From Pseudomonadota bacterium (GTDB taxonomy: Bacteria; Pseudomonadota; Gammaproteobacteria; Burkholderiales; Burkholderiaceae_C): a DNA stretch of 8,727 nucleotides. Below, piece by piece: positions 1-6,896 of the stretch; positions within the stretch are counted from its first letter, which is position 1; each line of letters begins with the position of its first letter. A program made the position numbers and the translations under genes. The notes beneath the pieces are model-generated. The model was not told the DNA's origin. It was given only the letters and a program-made list of their open reading frames with translations, and searched no databases. The stretch spans positions 1 through 8,727 of the forward strand of contig JAEWVY010000355.1 of assembly GCA_023396625.1 (NCBI GenBank). The letters run 5' to 3'.

Positions 1-83
1 CCGAAACGCTTGGTCAGCGCGTAGGTTTCCAGGGCCATGGCCCCGGTGGGCGCTGAAATGGGGTCGATGCGAAGCGTGCTCAT
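1..83 (-). CDS. ABC transporter ATP-binding protein, N-terminus only (cut by the left edge)
   Basis: The first 27 codons are visible, with the rest beyond the window. The reading starts at ATG 83 with MSTLRIDPISAPTGAMALE, followed by TYALTKRFG. The ALTKRFG string is the first strand and aromatic A-loop region of an ABC ATPase, as in sugar/nucleoside-type importers. The stop of the cysteine hydrolase overlaps this start by 4 nt (ATGA), and there is no Shine-Dalgarno, so initiation probably depends on coupling. A second in-frame ATG at 38 would give a start much nearer the domain. Because the BMP importer otherwise lacks an ATPase, this is most likely its motor subunit, expected to be a duplicated-domain protein of about 500 residues. 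Walker motifs are outside the window, so the call rests on a short segment plus context. Confidence 0.75.
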   Translation of the reverse strand, partial: MSTLRIDPISAPTGAMALETYALTKRF

Positions 84-778
84 GTCGACGGGTCGAGGGC
101 GTCGAGCACGGCCTGGGAAGGTGCGTGCGCTCCGAACACGCCGCCCTGCATGGTGACCATCTTCAGCGCGGCCTCATGGTTGCCGCGGTCGGTGGCGGCC
201 GTGCAGTCGGAGACCAGCAGGCACTCGAAGCCGCGGTCGTTGGCCTCGCGCATCGTGGTGTGCACGCAGACGTCGGTGGTGATGCCGGCGAGGCACAGAT
301 TCTCGATGCCGCGGGTGCGCAGGATCAGCTCCAGATCGGTGGCGCAGAACGCGCCTTTGCCGGGCTTGTCGATGACGATCTCGCCTGGCCACGGCGCCAG
401 CTCGGGAATGATTTCCCAACCCGGCTCGCCACGGACCAGGATGCGCCCCATCGGCCCGATGTCACCGATGCCCACGCCACCGGTGCCGGCCTGGCGCGAG
501 CGCCAGCGCTTGTTGGCGGGCAGATCGCTCAGGTCGGGCCGGTGGCCCTCCCGGGTGTGGATGAGGGTGTAGCCGCCGGCGCGCAGGGCGGCCATCAGCG
601 TTTTCAGCGGTTCGATGGGGGCACGGGTAAGCGAAATGTCGTAACCCATCTTGTCGACATAACCGCCCGGACCGCAGAAGTCGATCTGCATGTCGATCAC
701 CACCAGCGCGGTGTTGTCGGGGCGCAGGTCGCCGTTCCAGGGCCAGGCATAGGGGGTGGCTTGCACGTGGCGTCGCAT
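80..778 (-). CDS. Isochorismatase-like cysteine hydrolase, biuret hydrolase/RutB-like
   Basis: Cytoplasmic amidohydrolase of 232 residues. The Asp-Lys-Cys triad is visible: Asp29 in LVVIDMQIDF, Lys138 in VIDKPGKGAF and Cys171 in GITTDVCVHTT. Lys-to-Cys spacing is 33, the same as in the biuret hydrolase BiuH of Rhizobium leguminosarum (Lys142, Cys175). Gln211, in TMQGGVFGA, falls 40 after the cysteine, where I recall BiuH having Gln215 in its substrate site. RutB has a different C-terminal segment, so a BiuH- or triuret-hydrolase-like ureide enzyme is the better fit, but many uncharacterised relatives share this motif. It follows the formamidase by 3 nt, and its stop overlaps the next ATPase start by 4 nt (ATGA). 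Family call is secure; the substrate (biuret, triuret, ureidoacrylate or another ureide) is open. Confidence 0.85.
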   Translation of the reverse strand: MRRHVQATPYAWPWNGDLRPDNTALVVIDMQIDFCGPGGYVDKMGYDISLTRAPIEPLKTLMAALRAGGYTLIHTREGHRPDLSDLPANKRWRSRQAGTGGVGIGDIGPMGRILVRGEPGWEIIPELAPWPGEIVIDKPGKGAFCATDLELILRTRGIENLCLAGITTDVCVHTTMREANDRGFECLLVSDCTAATDRGNHEAALKMVTMQGGVFGAHAPSQAVLDALDPST

Positions 779-781
779 GGC

Positions 782-1825
782 TCAGGCCTCCTCGTCCATG
801 GAGGCCAGGCCTGAATCCGGCACCAGCGGGTGCGCTTCCGGCCCCTTGTAGCCGCGCGTCGGCGCGGCGAAGCCGCAGGGGGTGCCATCGGTCACTGTCA
901 CGGTCCATGGCAGCTTGTAGCGGCCGGCCGCCATGTCGCGCATGTAGGTGTAGGGACAATCCTGCGCGCCGCCCCGCACCGCCACGTAGCCGCGGTGGTA
1001 GAGCTGGTAGAGGTTGTTTTCCACGCCCCAGCCCGTGCGCGCCTCGCGCACGAGGTCGGGTCGAACCTCGGCGGTGATGATCTCGTCGGGCCGTCCCCCC
1101 CCCTCGGCCAGCACGGTGCCGTCGAAGCGGCAGAACATGCCCTCGCCCATCGAGTCGAAGCTGCCGTCGCTGCCGCACAGGCAGACACTGGCGGTGTAGG
1201 CGAGGTTCTGGAACGCATTGGCCTGGTTGGTGATTTTCCAGGCGTGGCGGATCGGCGCGGTGTAGCCGGCCGTGCGCAGGATGATCTCCGCGCCCTTGTA
1301 CGCGGCCTCGCGCGCCATCTCGGGGAACATGCCGTCGTGGCAGATGATGAGCGCGAGCTTGCTGCCGTTGGGGCCGTCGCACACCGGCACGCCCAGGTTG
1401 CCCGGCTCCCAAGGTTCCACCGGCACCCAGGGGTGGAGCTTGCGGTAGTAGAGCCGGAGGGTGCCGGTGTCGTCGATGATGAGCCCGCTGTTGTACGGAT
1501 TGCCGTCGGGGTGGGCTTCCATGATGGAAAAGCAACCCCAGATGTGGTGCTCCACGCAGGCGCGCCTGAACGCCGCCACCTCCGGACCGTCGAGCGAGCA
1601 CATCAAGGCCGGATCGGTGGACATCGACAGGCCGTGCAGCGCGTATTCGGGAAAGACGACCAGATCCATGGTGGCCTGGTTCCGCCGGGCCTTGCCCACC
1701 AGGTCGCAGATGCGCTGCGTCTGGACCGCGAGTTGCGCGGGGGTTTCGACCACGGGCAGCTGCAGCTGCACCAGGCCGATGACCACGCCATGCGCCGATT
1801 TGTTGAGTCCGCCAAGGCCGCTCAT
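782..1825 (-). CDS. amiF: Formamidase/aliphatic amidase of the nitrilase superfamily (AmiF-like)
   Basis: Cytoplasmic thiol amidase of 347 residues; AmiF converts formamide to formate and ammonia, and the related AmiE acts on short aliphatic amides. The catalytic set is complete: Glu60 in VVFPEYALHG, Lys129 in YYRKL, Glu137 in PVEPWEPG and Cys162 in IICHDGMFPE. The spacings match my recollection of Helicobacter AmiF (60, 133, 141, 166) with a constant shift of four. The strings EPGNLGVPVCDGPNGSKLA and REAAYKGAE favour AmiF over AmiE. The C-terminus is somewhat longer than AmiF and ends in SMDEEA. The ATG at 1825 follows an AAGG element partly within the permease stop region. A G9 run encodes the Gly242-244 turn. 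It is sandwiched between transporter genes, so its substrate may be the imported compound or a breakdown product. Family is firm; formamide specificity is likely, not proven. Confidence 0.87.
   Translation of the reverse strand: MSGLGGLNKSAHGVVIGLVQLQLPVVETPAQLAVQTQRICDLVGKARRNQATMDLVVFPEYALHGLSMSTDPALMCSLDGPEVAAFRRACVEHHIWGCFSIMEAHPDGNPYNSGLIIDDTGTLRLYYRKLHPWVPVEPWEPGNLGVPVCDGPNGSKLALIICHDGMFPEMAREAAYKGAEIILRTAGYTAPIRHAWKITNQANAFQNLAYTASVCLCGSDGSFDSMGEGMFCRFDGTVLAEGGGRPDEIITAEVRPDLVREARTGWGVENNLYQLYHRGYVAVRGGAQDCPYTYMRDMAAGRYKLPWTVTVTDGTPCGFAAPTRGYKGPEAHPLVPDSGLASMDEEA
787..792 (-). promoter_or_regulatory. Shine-Dalgarno AGGAGG for the cysteine hydrolase, inside the formamidase 3' end
   Basis: A perfect AGGAGG on the minus strand lies 8 nt before the ATG at 778. 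It is formed by the last codons of the formamidase (Glu-Glu-Ala), whose stop is only 3 nt before that ATG. It is the strongest ribosome binding site in the window and supports the chosen start. Confidence 0.8.
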
Positions 1826-1836
1826 GGGAATCGCCT

Positions 1837-2760
1837 TTATGTCGAAGTGGAAGACAGCTCGCCGGGTGCGCCGGCCACTGTGCCGCCGGGGCGGCAGGTG
1901 AGCACCAGAATCACCAGCGTGAGCACGTAGGGAATGATGTTGAACAGGTGGTAGCCCCAGCTCACACCGATGGACTGCAGCGCCGGGCCGATGGCGCCGG
2001 CACTGCCGAACAGCAGGGCCGCCCCCACGCAGCGCAGCGGGCGCCAGCGCGCAAAGATCACCAGCGCCACGGCGATCAGGCCCTGGCCGCTGGAGATGCC
2101 TTCGTTCCAGCTGCCGGGGTAGAACAGCGTCAGCGACGCGCCGCCCAGGCCCGCGATGAGGCCGCCGGCGGCCGTGGCCGTGACGCGGATGGCCGAGACG
2201 GAATAACCCAGCGCGCGGGTGGCGTTGGCCGAGTCCCCGGCCATGCGCACGAGCAGGCCCGCGCGGGTGCGGGCGAAGGCCCACCACAGCGCCAGCGCGA
2301 GCAGCAGGCCGAGGGGCATCAGGGCATTGACCTGCAGGGCCGCGCGCACCGCCGGCAGGGTGCTCCAGTCGCCCAGCGCGATGGCGGGCAACTGCGGCGC
2401 CTGCGGCTGGATCAGGGGCTTTCCAAGGTAGAACGCCAGGCCCGTGCCCAGCATCATCAGCGCGATGCCGGTGGCGATGTCGTTGACGCGCGGCAGCGAG
2501 CACAACAGGCCGTGCAGCGTGGCCAGCAGCGCGCCGGTCAGCGCCGCGGCCGCCACGCCGATCCAGGGCGAGCCTCCGAGGTAGGCGCCGCCGAACGCCG
2601 CCATGGCCGACAGCACCAGCACGCCTTCCAACCCCAGATTGATGCGCCCCGATTTCTCGGTCAGGCATTCACCGAGGCTGACGAAGAGGAACGGCGTCCC
2701 CACGCGCAGGGCCCCGCCGACGATGGCGGAGCAGAAGACGACGAATTGGTCGGCGGTCAT
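1837..2760 (-). CDS. ABC transporter permease 2 of the BMP/nucleoside-type importer
   Basis: Inner-membrane protein of 307 residues, YufQ-like, in the same fold as permease 1 but shorter, as is usual for the second subunit. Conserved stretches include ECLTEKSGRINLGLEGVLVL (31-50), the N-terminal hallmark of this subunit, then RVNDIATGIALMMLGTGLAF, and a C-terminal hydrophobic segment ending in LTLVILVLTCRPG. The ATG at 2760 overlaps the permease 1 stop (ATGA) and has GGAG at 2771-2774, ten nt upstream. The stop is TAA, and the formamidase gene begins 11 nt later. The next two genes are enzymes, not the ATPase, so the transporter genes are split. Confidence 0.92.
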   Translation of the reverse strand: MTADQFVVFCSAIVGGALRVGTPFLFVSLGECLTEKSGRINLGLEGVLVLSAMAAFGGAYLGGSPWIGVAAAALTGALLATLHGLLCSLPRVNDIATGIALMMLGTGLAFYLGKPLIQPQAPQLPAIALGDWSTLPAVRAALQVNALMPLGLLLALALWWAFARTRAGLLVRMAGDSANATRALGYSVSAIRVTATAAGGLIAGLGGASLTLFYPGSWNEGISSGQGLIAVALVIFARWRPLRCVGAALLFGSAGAIGPALQSIGVSWGYHLFNIIPYVLTLVILVLTCRPGGTVAGAPGELSSTST

Positions 2761-3857
2761 GCGGGTTTGTCTCCGGGGGCGGGGGCGGCTGGAGATGCCG
2801 GTTCGGCGGGGCCGATGCGGGCCAGGCGTGCCCCTACGGCCTTCCAGTCCATGCCGCGCAGCGCCTCGCTGGCCAGGATCAGCACGAAAACCAGCCCCTG
2901 CAGCACCAGCATCGAGGCATCTGGCAGGCCCAGGCGGCGTTGCAGCAGGCTGCCCGCCGCGCCAAAGCCACCAAACAGGACGGCGACAGGGACGATGGCC
3001 AGTGGATGGTGGCGTGCCATGAAGGACACCAGGATGCCGGCGTAGCCATAGCCGGCGATCAGCGCGGCGTTGGCGTTGGTGTGCACGGCGGCCACCTCGA
3101 TGGCCCCCGCGAGTCCGGCGCTGGCGCCGCCCAGGGCGCAGGCCAGCAGGATCAGCCGGGAGGCCGGCAGGCCGACCAGCTGGGCCGCGCGCGGGTTGCC
3201 TCCGACCACGCGTACCGCGAACCCGGACGGCGTGAGCCGCAGCCACAGTCCGGCGGCCAGGCAGGCCACTCCCCCGATGACCAGCCCCCAGTGCACGTCG
3301 GAGCCGGCGATCCCGCCCATGCGCAGGCCTTCGGCCAGCGGGGCGGTCGATGGCTTGTTCAGGCTGGCCGGATCGCGCAGCGGTCCTTCCACGAGGTGGC
3401 GGAACAGGCCCAGCGCCACATAGGCCAGCAGCAGGCTGCTGATGGTTTCGTTGATGCCGCGGGCCTGGCGCAACCAGCCCGCCAGCGCCACCCACAGGGC
3501 GCCGGCCGCGGCACCGGCCAGGCAGACCAGCAACGTGCCCGCGGCATTGGCCGGCAGCGCCAGGGCCTGGGCCAGCGCGGCACAGGCCAGCCCACCCAGT
3601 GCCAGTGCGCCCTCGCCGCCGATGACCACGAGCCCGGCGCGGGCCGGCAAGGCGACGCACAGCGCCGTGAGCATCAGCGGCGCGGCGCGCTGCAATGTGT
3701 TCTGCCAGGAATACGCGTCACCGAAGGCGCCCTTGAACAGCAGCCGCCAGACTTCGACCGGATCCACGCCGGCCACCCCGGCGAACAGGCCGAATAGCGC
3801 CAGCGCGGCCACGATCGCGGCCGTGGGCAGGGCGAAATCGACGACGGTGTCCCGCAT
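2757..3857 (-). CDS. ABC transporter permease 1 of the BMP/nucleoside-type importer
   Basis: Inner-membrane protein of 366 residues in the BPD_transp_2 (RbsC/LivM-like) fold, corresponding to YufP-type subunits. Hydrophobic segments run throughout, starting at about residues 8-28. Family-like stretches are VVIGGEGALALGGLACAALA (77-96) and GINETISSLLLAYVALG (134-150). A variable cytoplasmic tail rich in Ala and Pro ends in APGDKPA. The ATG at 3857 is the first in the frame but has no clear Shine-Dalgarno. The upstream 28 nt hold only a short TCCGGA palindrome. The stop overlaps the start of permease 2 by 4 nt (ATGA), indicating that the two form the transmembrane heterodimer of one importer. 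Function as importer subunit is firm; substrate follows from the binding protein and is unknown. Confidence 0.92.
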   Translation of the reverse strand: MRDTVVDFALPTAAIVAALALFGLFAGVAGVDPVEVWRLLFKGAFGDAYSWQNTLQRAAPLMLTALCVALPARAGLVVIGGEGALALGGLACAALAQALALPANAAGTLLVCLAGAAAGALWVALAGWLRQARGINETISSLLLAYVALGLFRHLVEGPLRDPASLNKPSTAPLAEGLRMGGIAGSDVHWGLVIGGVACLAAGLWLRLTPSGFAVRVVGGNPRAAQLVGLPASRLILLACALGGASAGLAGAIEVAAVHTNANAALIAGYGYAGILVSFMARHHPLAIVPVAVLFGGFGAAGSLLQRRLGLPDASMLVLQGLVFVLILASEALRGMDWKAVGARLARIGPAEPASPAAPAPGDKPA

Positions 3858-3885
3858 GGCTGGAAAATGTCCGGACGGCTTGGCT

Positions 3886-4992
3886 TCAAATGGAGCCGAT
3901 GACCCCCTCGACGAGATAGTTCATCTTCTCCAACTCGATGTCGGTCTGCTTGTGCACCTTGCCGACCGGGACCACGATGGCGCCCTTGTTGTTTTTCAGG
4001 CCCCCGGTGAAGATGTCGAAGCTGCCGGCCAGCATCCGGGCTTTCACGGCGTCCGCATTTTTCCTGGCGGCCTCGGTCACTGCGGGGCCGTAGGCGGACA
4101 TCTTCACGTAGCCTTCCTTCAGGCCGCCGCGGATGAAGTTGGGGTGGGGTTTGCCGCTGCGTGCGGCTTCGACGACGGTGGTGTAGGCCGTGAGCCAGTT
4201 CCATTCGGCGCCCGTCAGGTAGGCCTGGGGCGCCAGCTTGGCCTGGCTGGCGTGGTAGCCGCAGACCATCTTGCCGCGCTTGGCGGCCGTTTCGACGATG
4301 ACCTTGGGGCCGTCCACGTGCATGGTGAAGACGTCCACGCCCTGGTCGGCCAGGCTGTTGGTGGCTTCGGCCTCCTTGACCGGCAGGGACCAGTCGCCCG
4401 TGAAGATCACACTGCAGGTGATGCCAGGCTTGACCGAGCGCGCGCCCAGCGTGAACGCGTTGATGTTGCGCAGCACCTGCGGGATCGGCTTGGCGGCGAT
4501 GAAGCCGATCTTGCCGCTCTTGCTCATGTGGCCGGCGACCACGCCGTTGAGGTACTGGCACTCCTCGATGTAGCCGAAGAAGCTGCCGGCGTTCTTCGGG
4601 TGCTTGCCCTCGGTCCACAGACCGCCGCAATGGGCGAACCGGACGTTGGCGAACTTGGGTGCCACGGCCAGGACATGCGGGTCGAAGTAGCCAAACGAGG
4701 TGGGGAACACCAGGCTCGCCCCGTCCTGCGCGATCATGCCGGTCATGGTTTTCTGCACGGCCGCGGTCTCGGGCACGTTTTCCTCCTCGACCAATTGGAC
4801 GCCCGGCATTTTCTTGAGCGCGGCGGCGGCTTCGGCGTGGGCCTGGTTGTAGCCATAGTCGTCGCGTGGGCCGACATAGATCACGCCCACGGTCAGGGGC
4901 TTTTGCGCGAAAGCAAACGGCGCGGCGCCCGCGGCGCCCAGCGCGGCCAGGGATTTCAGGGTGTCGCGACGGGTGAAGGACGATGTGCTCAT
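3886..4992 (-). CDS. BMP-family (PnrA/Med-like) ABC transporter substrate-binding protein
   Basis: Exported binding protein of 368 residues that delivers its ligand to the two permeases encoded just downstream. The N-terminus has a twin-arginine-like signal, SSFTRRDTLK (4-13), then an Ala/Gly-rich hydrophobic core and a likely signal peptidase I site AFA|Q at 29/30. There is no lipobox cysteine, unlike the lipoprotein members of Gram-positives. The mature protein opens with KPLTVGVIYVGPRDDYGYNQ and contains GDWSLPVKEAEATNSLADQG and DVFTMHVDGPKV, typical of Proteobacterial BMP proteins (PF02608). Known family ligands are nucleosides and purines; AtzT, linked to s-triazine uptake, is in my recollection also of this family. 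Start choice is discussed at the ribosome binding site. It lies 41 nt after the AtzH-like gene and 28 nt before the first permease, with no terminator hairpin seen. Ligand unknown. Confidence 0.92.
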   Translation of the reverse strand: MSTSSFTRRDTLKSLAALGAAGAAPFAFAQKPLTVGVIYVGPRDDYGYNQAHAEAAAALKKMPGVQLVEEENVPETAAVQKTMTGMIAQDGASLVFPTSFGYFDPHVLAVAPKFANVRFAHCGGLWTEGKHPKNAGSFFGYIEECQYLNGVVAGHMSKSGKIGFIAAKPIPQVLRNINAFTLGARSVKPGITCSVIFTGDWSLPVKEAEATNSLADQGVDVFTMHVDGPKVIVETAAKRGKMVCGYHASQAKLAPQAYLTGAEWNWLTAYTTVVEAARSGKPHPNFIRGGLKEGYVKMSAYGPAVTEAARKNADAVKARMLAGSFDIFTGGLKNNKGAIVVPVGKVHKQTDIELEKMNYLVEGVIGSI

Positions 4993-5000
4993 GGGACTTT

Positions 5001-5004
5001 CTCC
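5001..5004 (-). promoter_or_regulatory. Shine-Dalgarno GGAG deciding the start of the BMP binding protein
   Basis: On the minus strand GGAG (within GGAGAAAGTCCC) sits 8 nt before the ATG at 4992. The frame also contains an ATG at 5037 that overlaps the preceding stop by 4 nt (ATGA) but has no purine-rich element upstream. The extra residues it would add (MNCATPSSTRTGESP) would bury the signal peptide behind a polar leader. The downstream ATG is therefore preferred. Confidence 0.75.
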
Positions 5005-5033
5005 GGTTCGGGTTGAGGAAGGGGTAGCGCAAT

Positions 5034-5423
5034 TCATGCCAGCGTGGGCGGAGGCAGCAGACTGACGTGGGCCGCGACCACGCGCCAGCCCTCGGGCGTG
5101 CGCAGCCAGGTCTGGCTTTGCCGGCCGGTCCGGTCGCTGCCTTCACGCTGGAATTCGAGGTTGGCGGTGGCGAAATCGCGCCCATAGGTGGTGATCACGG
5201 TGCGCAGCACGCGCCGCGCCAGGCCGGTGGCGCTGCGGCTGGCGCGGAAGGCGCGGATGGCGTCGTGGCCATAGAGGTTTTCCGTCGCGCCGTAGCGCAG
5301 CGTGTGCGGACTGACCCAGAACAGTGCATCGAGCACGGCCACGTCGTTGGTCACCAGCGCGGTCTCGTAGCGCGCGCAGACCGCGGTCACTTCCGCCAGC
5401 ACGTCCGGCAGGTTGATGTCCAT
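5034..5423 (-). CDS. hpxZ: AtzH/HpxZ-like protein (DUF3225, SnoaL-like fold)
   Basis: Cytoplasmic protein of 129 residues, the usual family length, in the NTF2/SnoaL-like superfamily. AtzH acts as a decarboxylating enzyme on 1,3-dicarboxyurea, the product of AtzE-AtzG, giving allophanate. HpxZ is the counterpart in oxalurate clusters. Diagnostic segments are VSPHTLRYGATENLYGHDAI (38-56) with the following RAFRASR, GRDFATANLEFQREG, and the C-terminal GRQSQTWL and GWRVVAAHVS. The ATG at 5423 shares one base with the amidase stop (TGATG), and only a weak GGTGG lies upstream. The G-E-H order is that of the s-triazine and hpx clusters, which argues that the three proteins work in sequence on one substrate. 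The call as an AtzH/HpxZ relative is firm; whether it decarboxylates here is inferred. Confidence 0.87.
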   Translation of the reverse strand: MDINLPDVLAEVTAVCARYETALVTNDVAVLDALFWVSPHTLRYGATENLYGHDAIRAFRASRSATGLARRVLRTVITTYGRDFATANLEFQREGSDRTGRQSQTWLRTPEGWRVVAAHVSLLPPPTLA

Positions 5424-6847
5424 CACCACGCCACCGGATTCAGATGGGCCAGGCCCGACTGTTGCAACACGTGCGCCGCGCGCAGCGCCAGGTCTTCGCG
5501 CCAGGGCGCGGCGATGAGCTGCACGCCCAGGGGCAGGCGGACCTGGCCGGTGTCGCCAGAGGAGCCCTCCGCGTTCGCGGGCCACAGCGGCGCGGCGACC
5601 ACCGGGCAGCCGGCAAAGGAGATGGGCTGGGTCAGCAGGCCCATTGCCGGGCGGCAGGGGTGGCGGTGGCCATTGACCTCCAGCCATTCGGTGCCGATGG
5701 GGGGTGCGCTCACCGGCGTGGCGGGCGCGAGCAGCACGTCCCAGTGGTGGAACAGCGCGTTGACCTTGTCGCGGTACAGGCGGCGAAAGCGCTGGGCGCG
5801 CACATACCAGGCCGCGGGCTGCAAGGCGCCGGCGATGAAGCGATCGACCGACAGGGGCTCGAAGTCGCCGGCGCGCGTGCGCAGGTCGTCCAGGTGCAGC
5901 TGGCCGCCTTCACTGGCCGTGATCAGGAAGGCCGCGGCCCGGCCCTGTTCGGGGTCAGGCCAGGTCACGGTGTCGGTGGCACCGAGTGCGCGTGCCGCGG
6001 TCCGGACGGCTTCGCGTGCGGCCGGACCGGCGTGCGCCTCGAAGTAGCCGCCGAGCACGCCGACGCGCAGGCCTTGCACGCCGCGCGTCAGGTCCGCGCC
6101 AACCGGCTGCGGGTCCAGGGCGTGGCAGGCGGGGTCCAGCGGGTCGGGCCCCTGCATGGCGTCATAGGCCAGGGCCAGGCCCTCCACGCTGTCGGCCAAC
6201 GGGCCCAGGTGGTCGATGCTGTGCACGAACGGGTAGGTGCCGCGCCGGGACAGCCGGCCGAACGTGGGCTTGAGGCCCCAGACCCCGCACAGCGAGGCCG
6301 GCACGCGGATCGAGCCGTTGGTGTCCGAGCCCAGGGCCAACGGCACCTGACCAGCCGCCACTGCGGCGCCCGAGCCGCCGGAAGAGCCGCCGGCGATGCG
6401 TGCCAGGTCGTGCGGGTTGTGACAGGGGCCGTCGTGCGAGTTTTCGGTGGTGAAGCCGTAGGCGTATTCGTCCATGTTGAGCGCGCCCACCAGCACGGCG
6501 CCGGCCGTGTGCAGGCGTCGGACCAGCACGGCGTCCTCGCGGGCCGGCGGGTGGTCGCGGTTGATCTTCGAGCCGGCCCGCGTGACATGGCCCGCGATGT
6601 CGAACAGGTTCTTGACCGCGTAAGGCACGCCGGCCAGTGGCGGCAGGCGCTCGCCGCGGGCGCGCCGGGTGTCCACCGCGTCCGCCTCGGCCAGGGCCCG
6701 CGCGTGGCATGCGTCGGTGAAGGCGTTGACCCGGCTGTCCGTGGCGGCGATGTGCGCGAGGCGGGCCTGCAGCGCCTCGCGCGCGCCGAGTTGGCCGAGG
6801 GCAATGGCCTGCGCGAGTTGTGGCGTGGTCAATGCTACTGAATTCAT
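5423..6847 (-). CDS. atzE: AtzE/HpxY-family amidase (amidase-signature hydrolase)
   Basis: Enzyme of 474 residues of the amidase-signature family that hydrolyses an amide C-N bond and releases ammonia. In AtzE the substrate is 1-carboxybiuret; in HpxY it is linked to oxalurate. The Ser-cisSer-Lys triad is intact: Lys79 in YAVKNLFD, cis-Ser155 in GGSSGGSG and nucleophile Ser179 in GSDTNGSIRVPAS. Spacing between the two serines is 24, as in other family members. The motifs NMDEYAYGFTTENS and CGVWGLKPTFGRLSRRG are typical of the AtzE group. The ATG at 6847 was chosen because MNSVALTTPQLAQAIALGQL fits the family N-terminus. An in-frame GTG at 6901 would add 18 repeat-derived residues. No Shine-Dalgarno precedes the start, so translation probably depends on coupling to the small subunit ending 2 nt upstream. 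The gene ends in a TGATG overlap with the next gene. Substrate uncertain. Confidence 0.9.
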   Translation of the reverse strand: MNSVALTTPQLAQAIALGQLGAREALQARLAHIAATDSRVNAFTDACHARALAEADAVDTRRARGERLPPLAGVPYAVKNLFDIAGHVTRAGSKINRDHPPAREDAVLVRRLHTAGAVLVGALNMDEYAYGFTTENSHDGPCHNPHDLARIAGGSSGGSGAAVAAGQVPLALGSDTNGSIRVPASLCGVWGLKPTFGRLSRRGTYPFVHSIDHLGPLADSVEGLALAYDAMQGPDPLDPACHALDPQPVGADLTRGVQGLRVGVLGGYFEAHAGPAAREAVRTAARALGATDTVTWPDPEQGRAAAFLITASEGGQLHLDDLRTRAGDFEPLSVDRFIAGALQPAAWYVRAQRFRRLYRDKVNALFHHWDVLLAPATPVSAPPIGTEWLEVNGHRHPCRPAMGLLTQPISFAGCPVVAAPLWPANAEGSSGDTGQVRLPLGVQLIAAPWREDLALRAAHVLQQSGLAHLNPVAW

Positions 6848-6896
6848 AGCTATATAGGACCGGTGGATGCTGGGAAATGGCTGTTTTTGCTGGTAA
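6832..6896. repeat. Degenerate Comamonadaceae-type dispersed intergenic repeat at the atzG/atzE junction
   Basis: On the plus strand this stretch reads as a GCTACTGAATTCATAGC core, then TATATAGGAC, GGTGGATG and GGCTGTTTTTGC. From memory it follows the frequent Comamonadaceae repeat with the block order 'TGCTAYnRAATTnATAGCTnCTnGCGC', 'GATGGAT', 'GCGCTaGAGGCtGTTTTT'. The stretch is visibly poorer in GC than its surroundings and contains the palindromes GAATTC (6840-6845) and ATAGCTAT (6846-6853). It covers the 3' end of the atzG-like gene, the 2-nt spacer and the first codons of the amidase, so it is translated on both sides. The identification rests on memory of the repeat and would be settled by a nucleotide search. 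Confidence 0.6.

Noticed and set aside
830..1930. Long plus-strand frames opposite the formamidase and permease 2 (also 1948-3045)
   Set aside because: They have low-complexity Arg/Ala/Gly/His composition, no family resemblance and no ribosome binding site, and they lie opposite well-supported genes.
3858..3885. TCCGGA palindrome between the binding protein and permease 1 as a terminator
   Set aside because: It is only 6 bp with no loop and no following T-run. It cannot form a stable terminator hairpin.
3442..5016. A 524-codon open frame on the plus strand opposite the binding protein and permease 1
   Set aside because: It is antisense to two clear genes in GC-rich sequence where the opposite frame lacks stops. 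Its translation has no recognisable domain and crosses gene boundaries.
5035..5037. ATG at 5037 as start of the BMP binding protein, overlapping the AtzH stop
   Set aside because: It has no Shine-Dalgarno and would place a polar leader before the signal peptide. The ATG at 4992 has GGAG at 8 nt.
5444..6841. A 465-codon plus-strand open frame opposite the amidase
   Set aside because: It mirrors the amidase gene almost exactly and has a His/Gln/Ala/Gly-rich translation typical of GC3-driven antisense frames.
6851..6879. TATATA on the minus strand as a -10 element of an internal promoter for the amidase
   Set aside because: The hexamer 17 nt upstream reads CATTTC, a poor -35, and a transcript from it would be essentially leaderless. 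The AT content is explained by the repeat.
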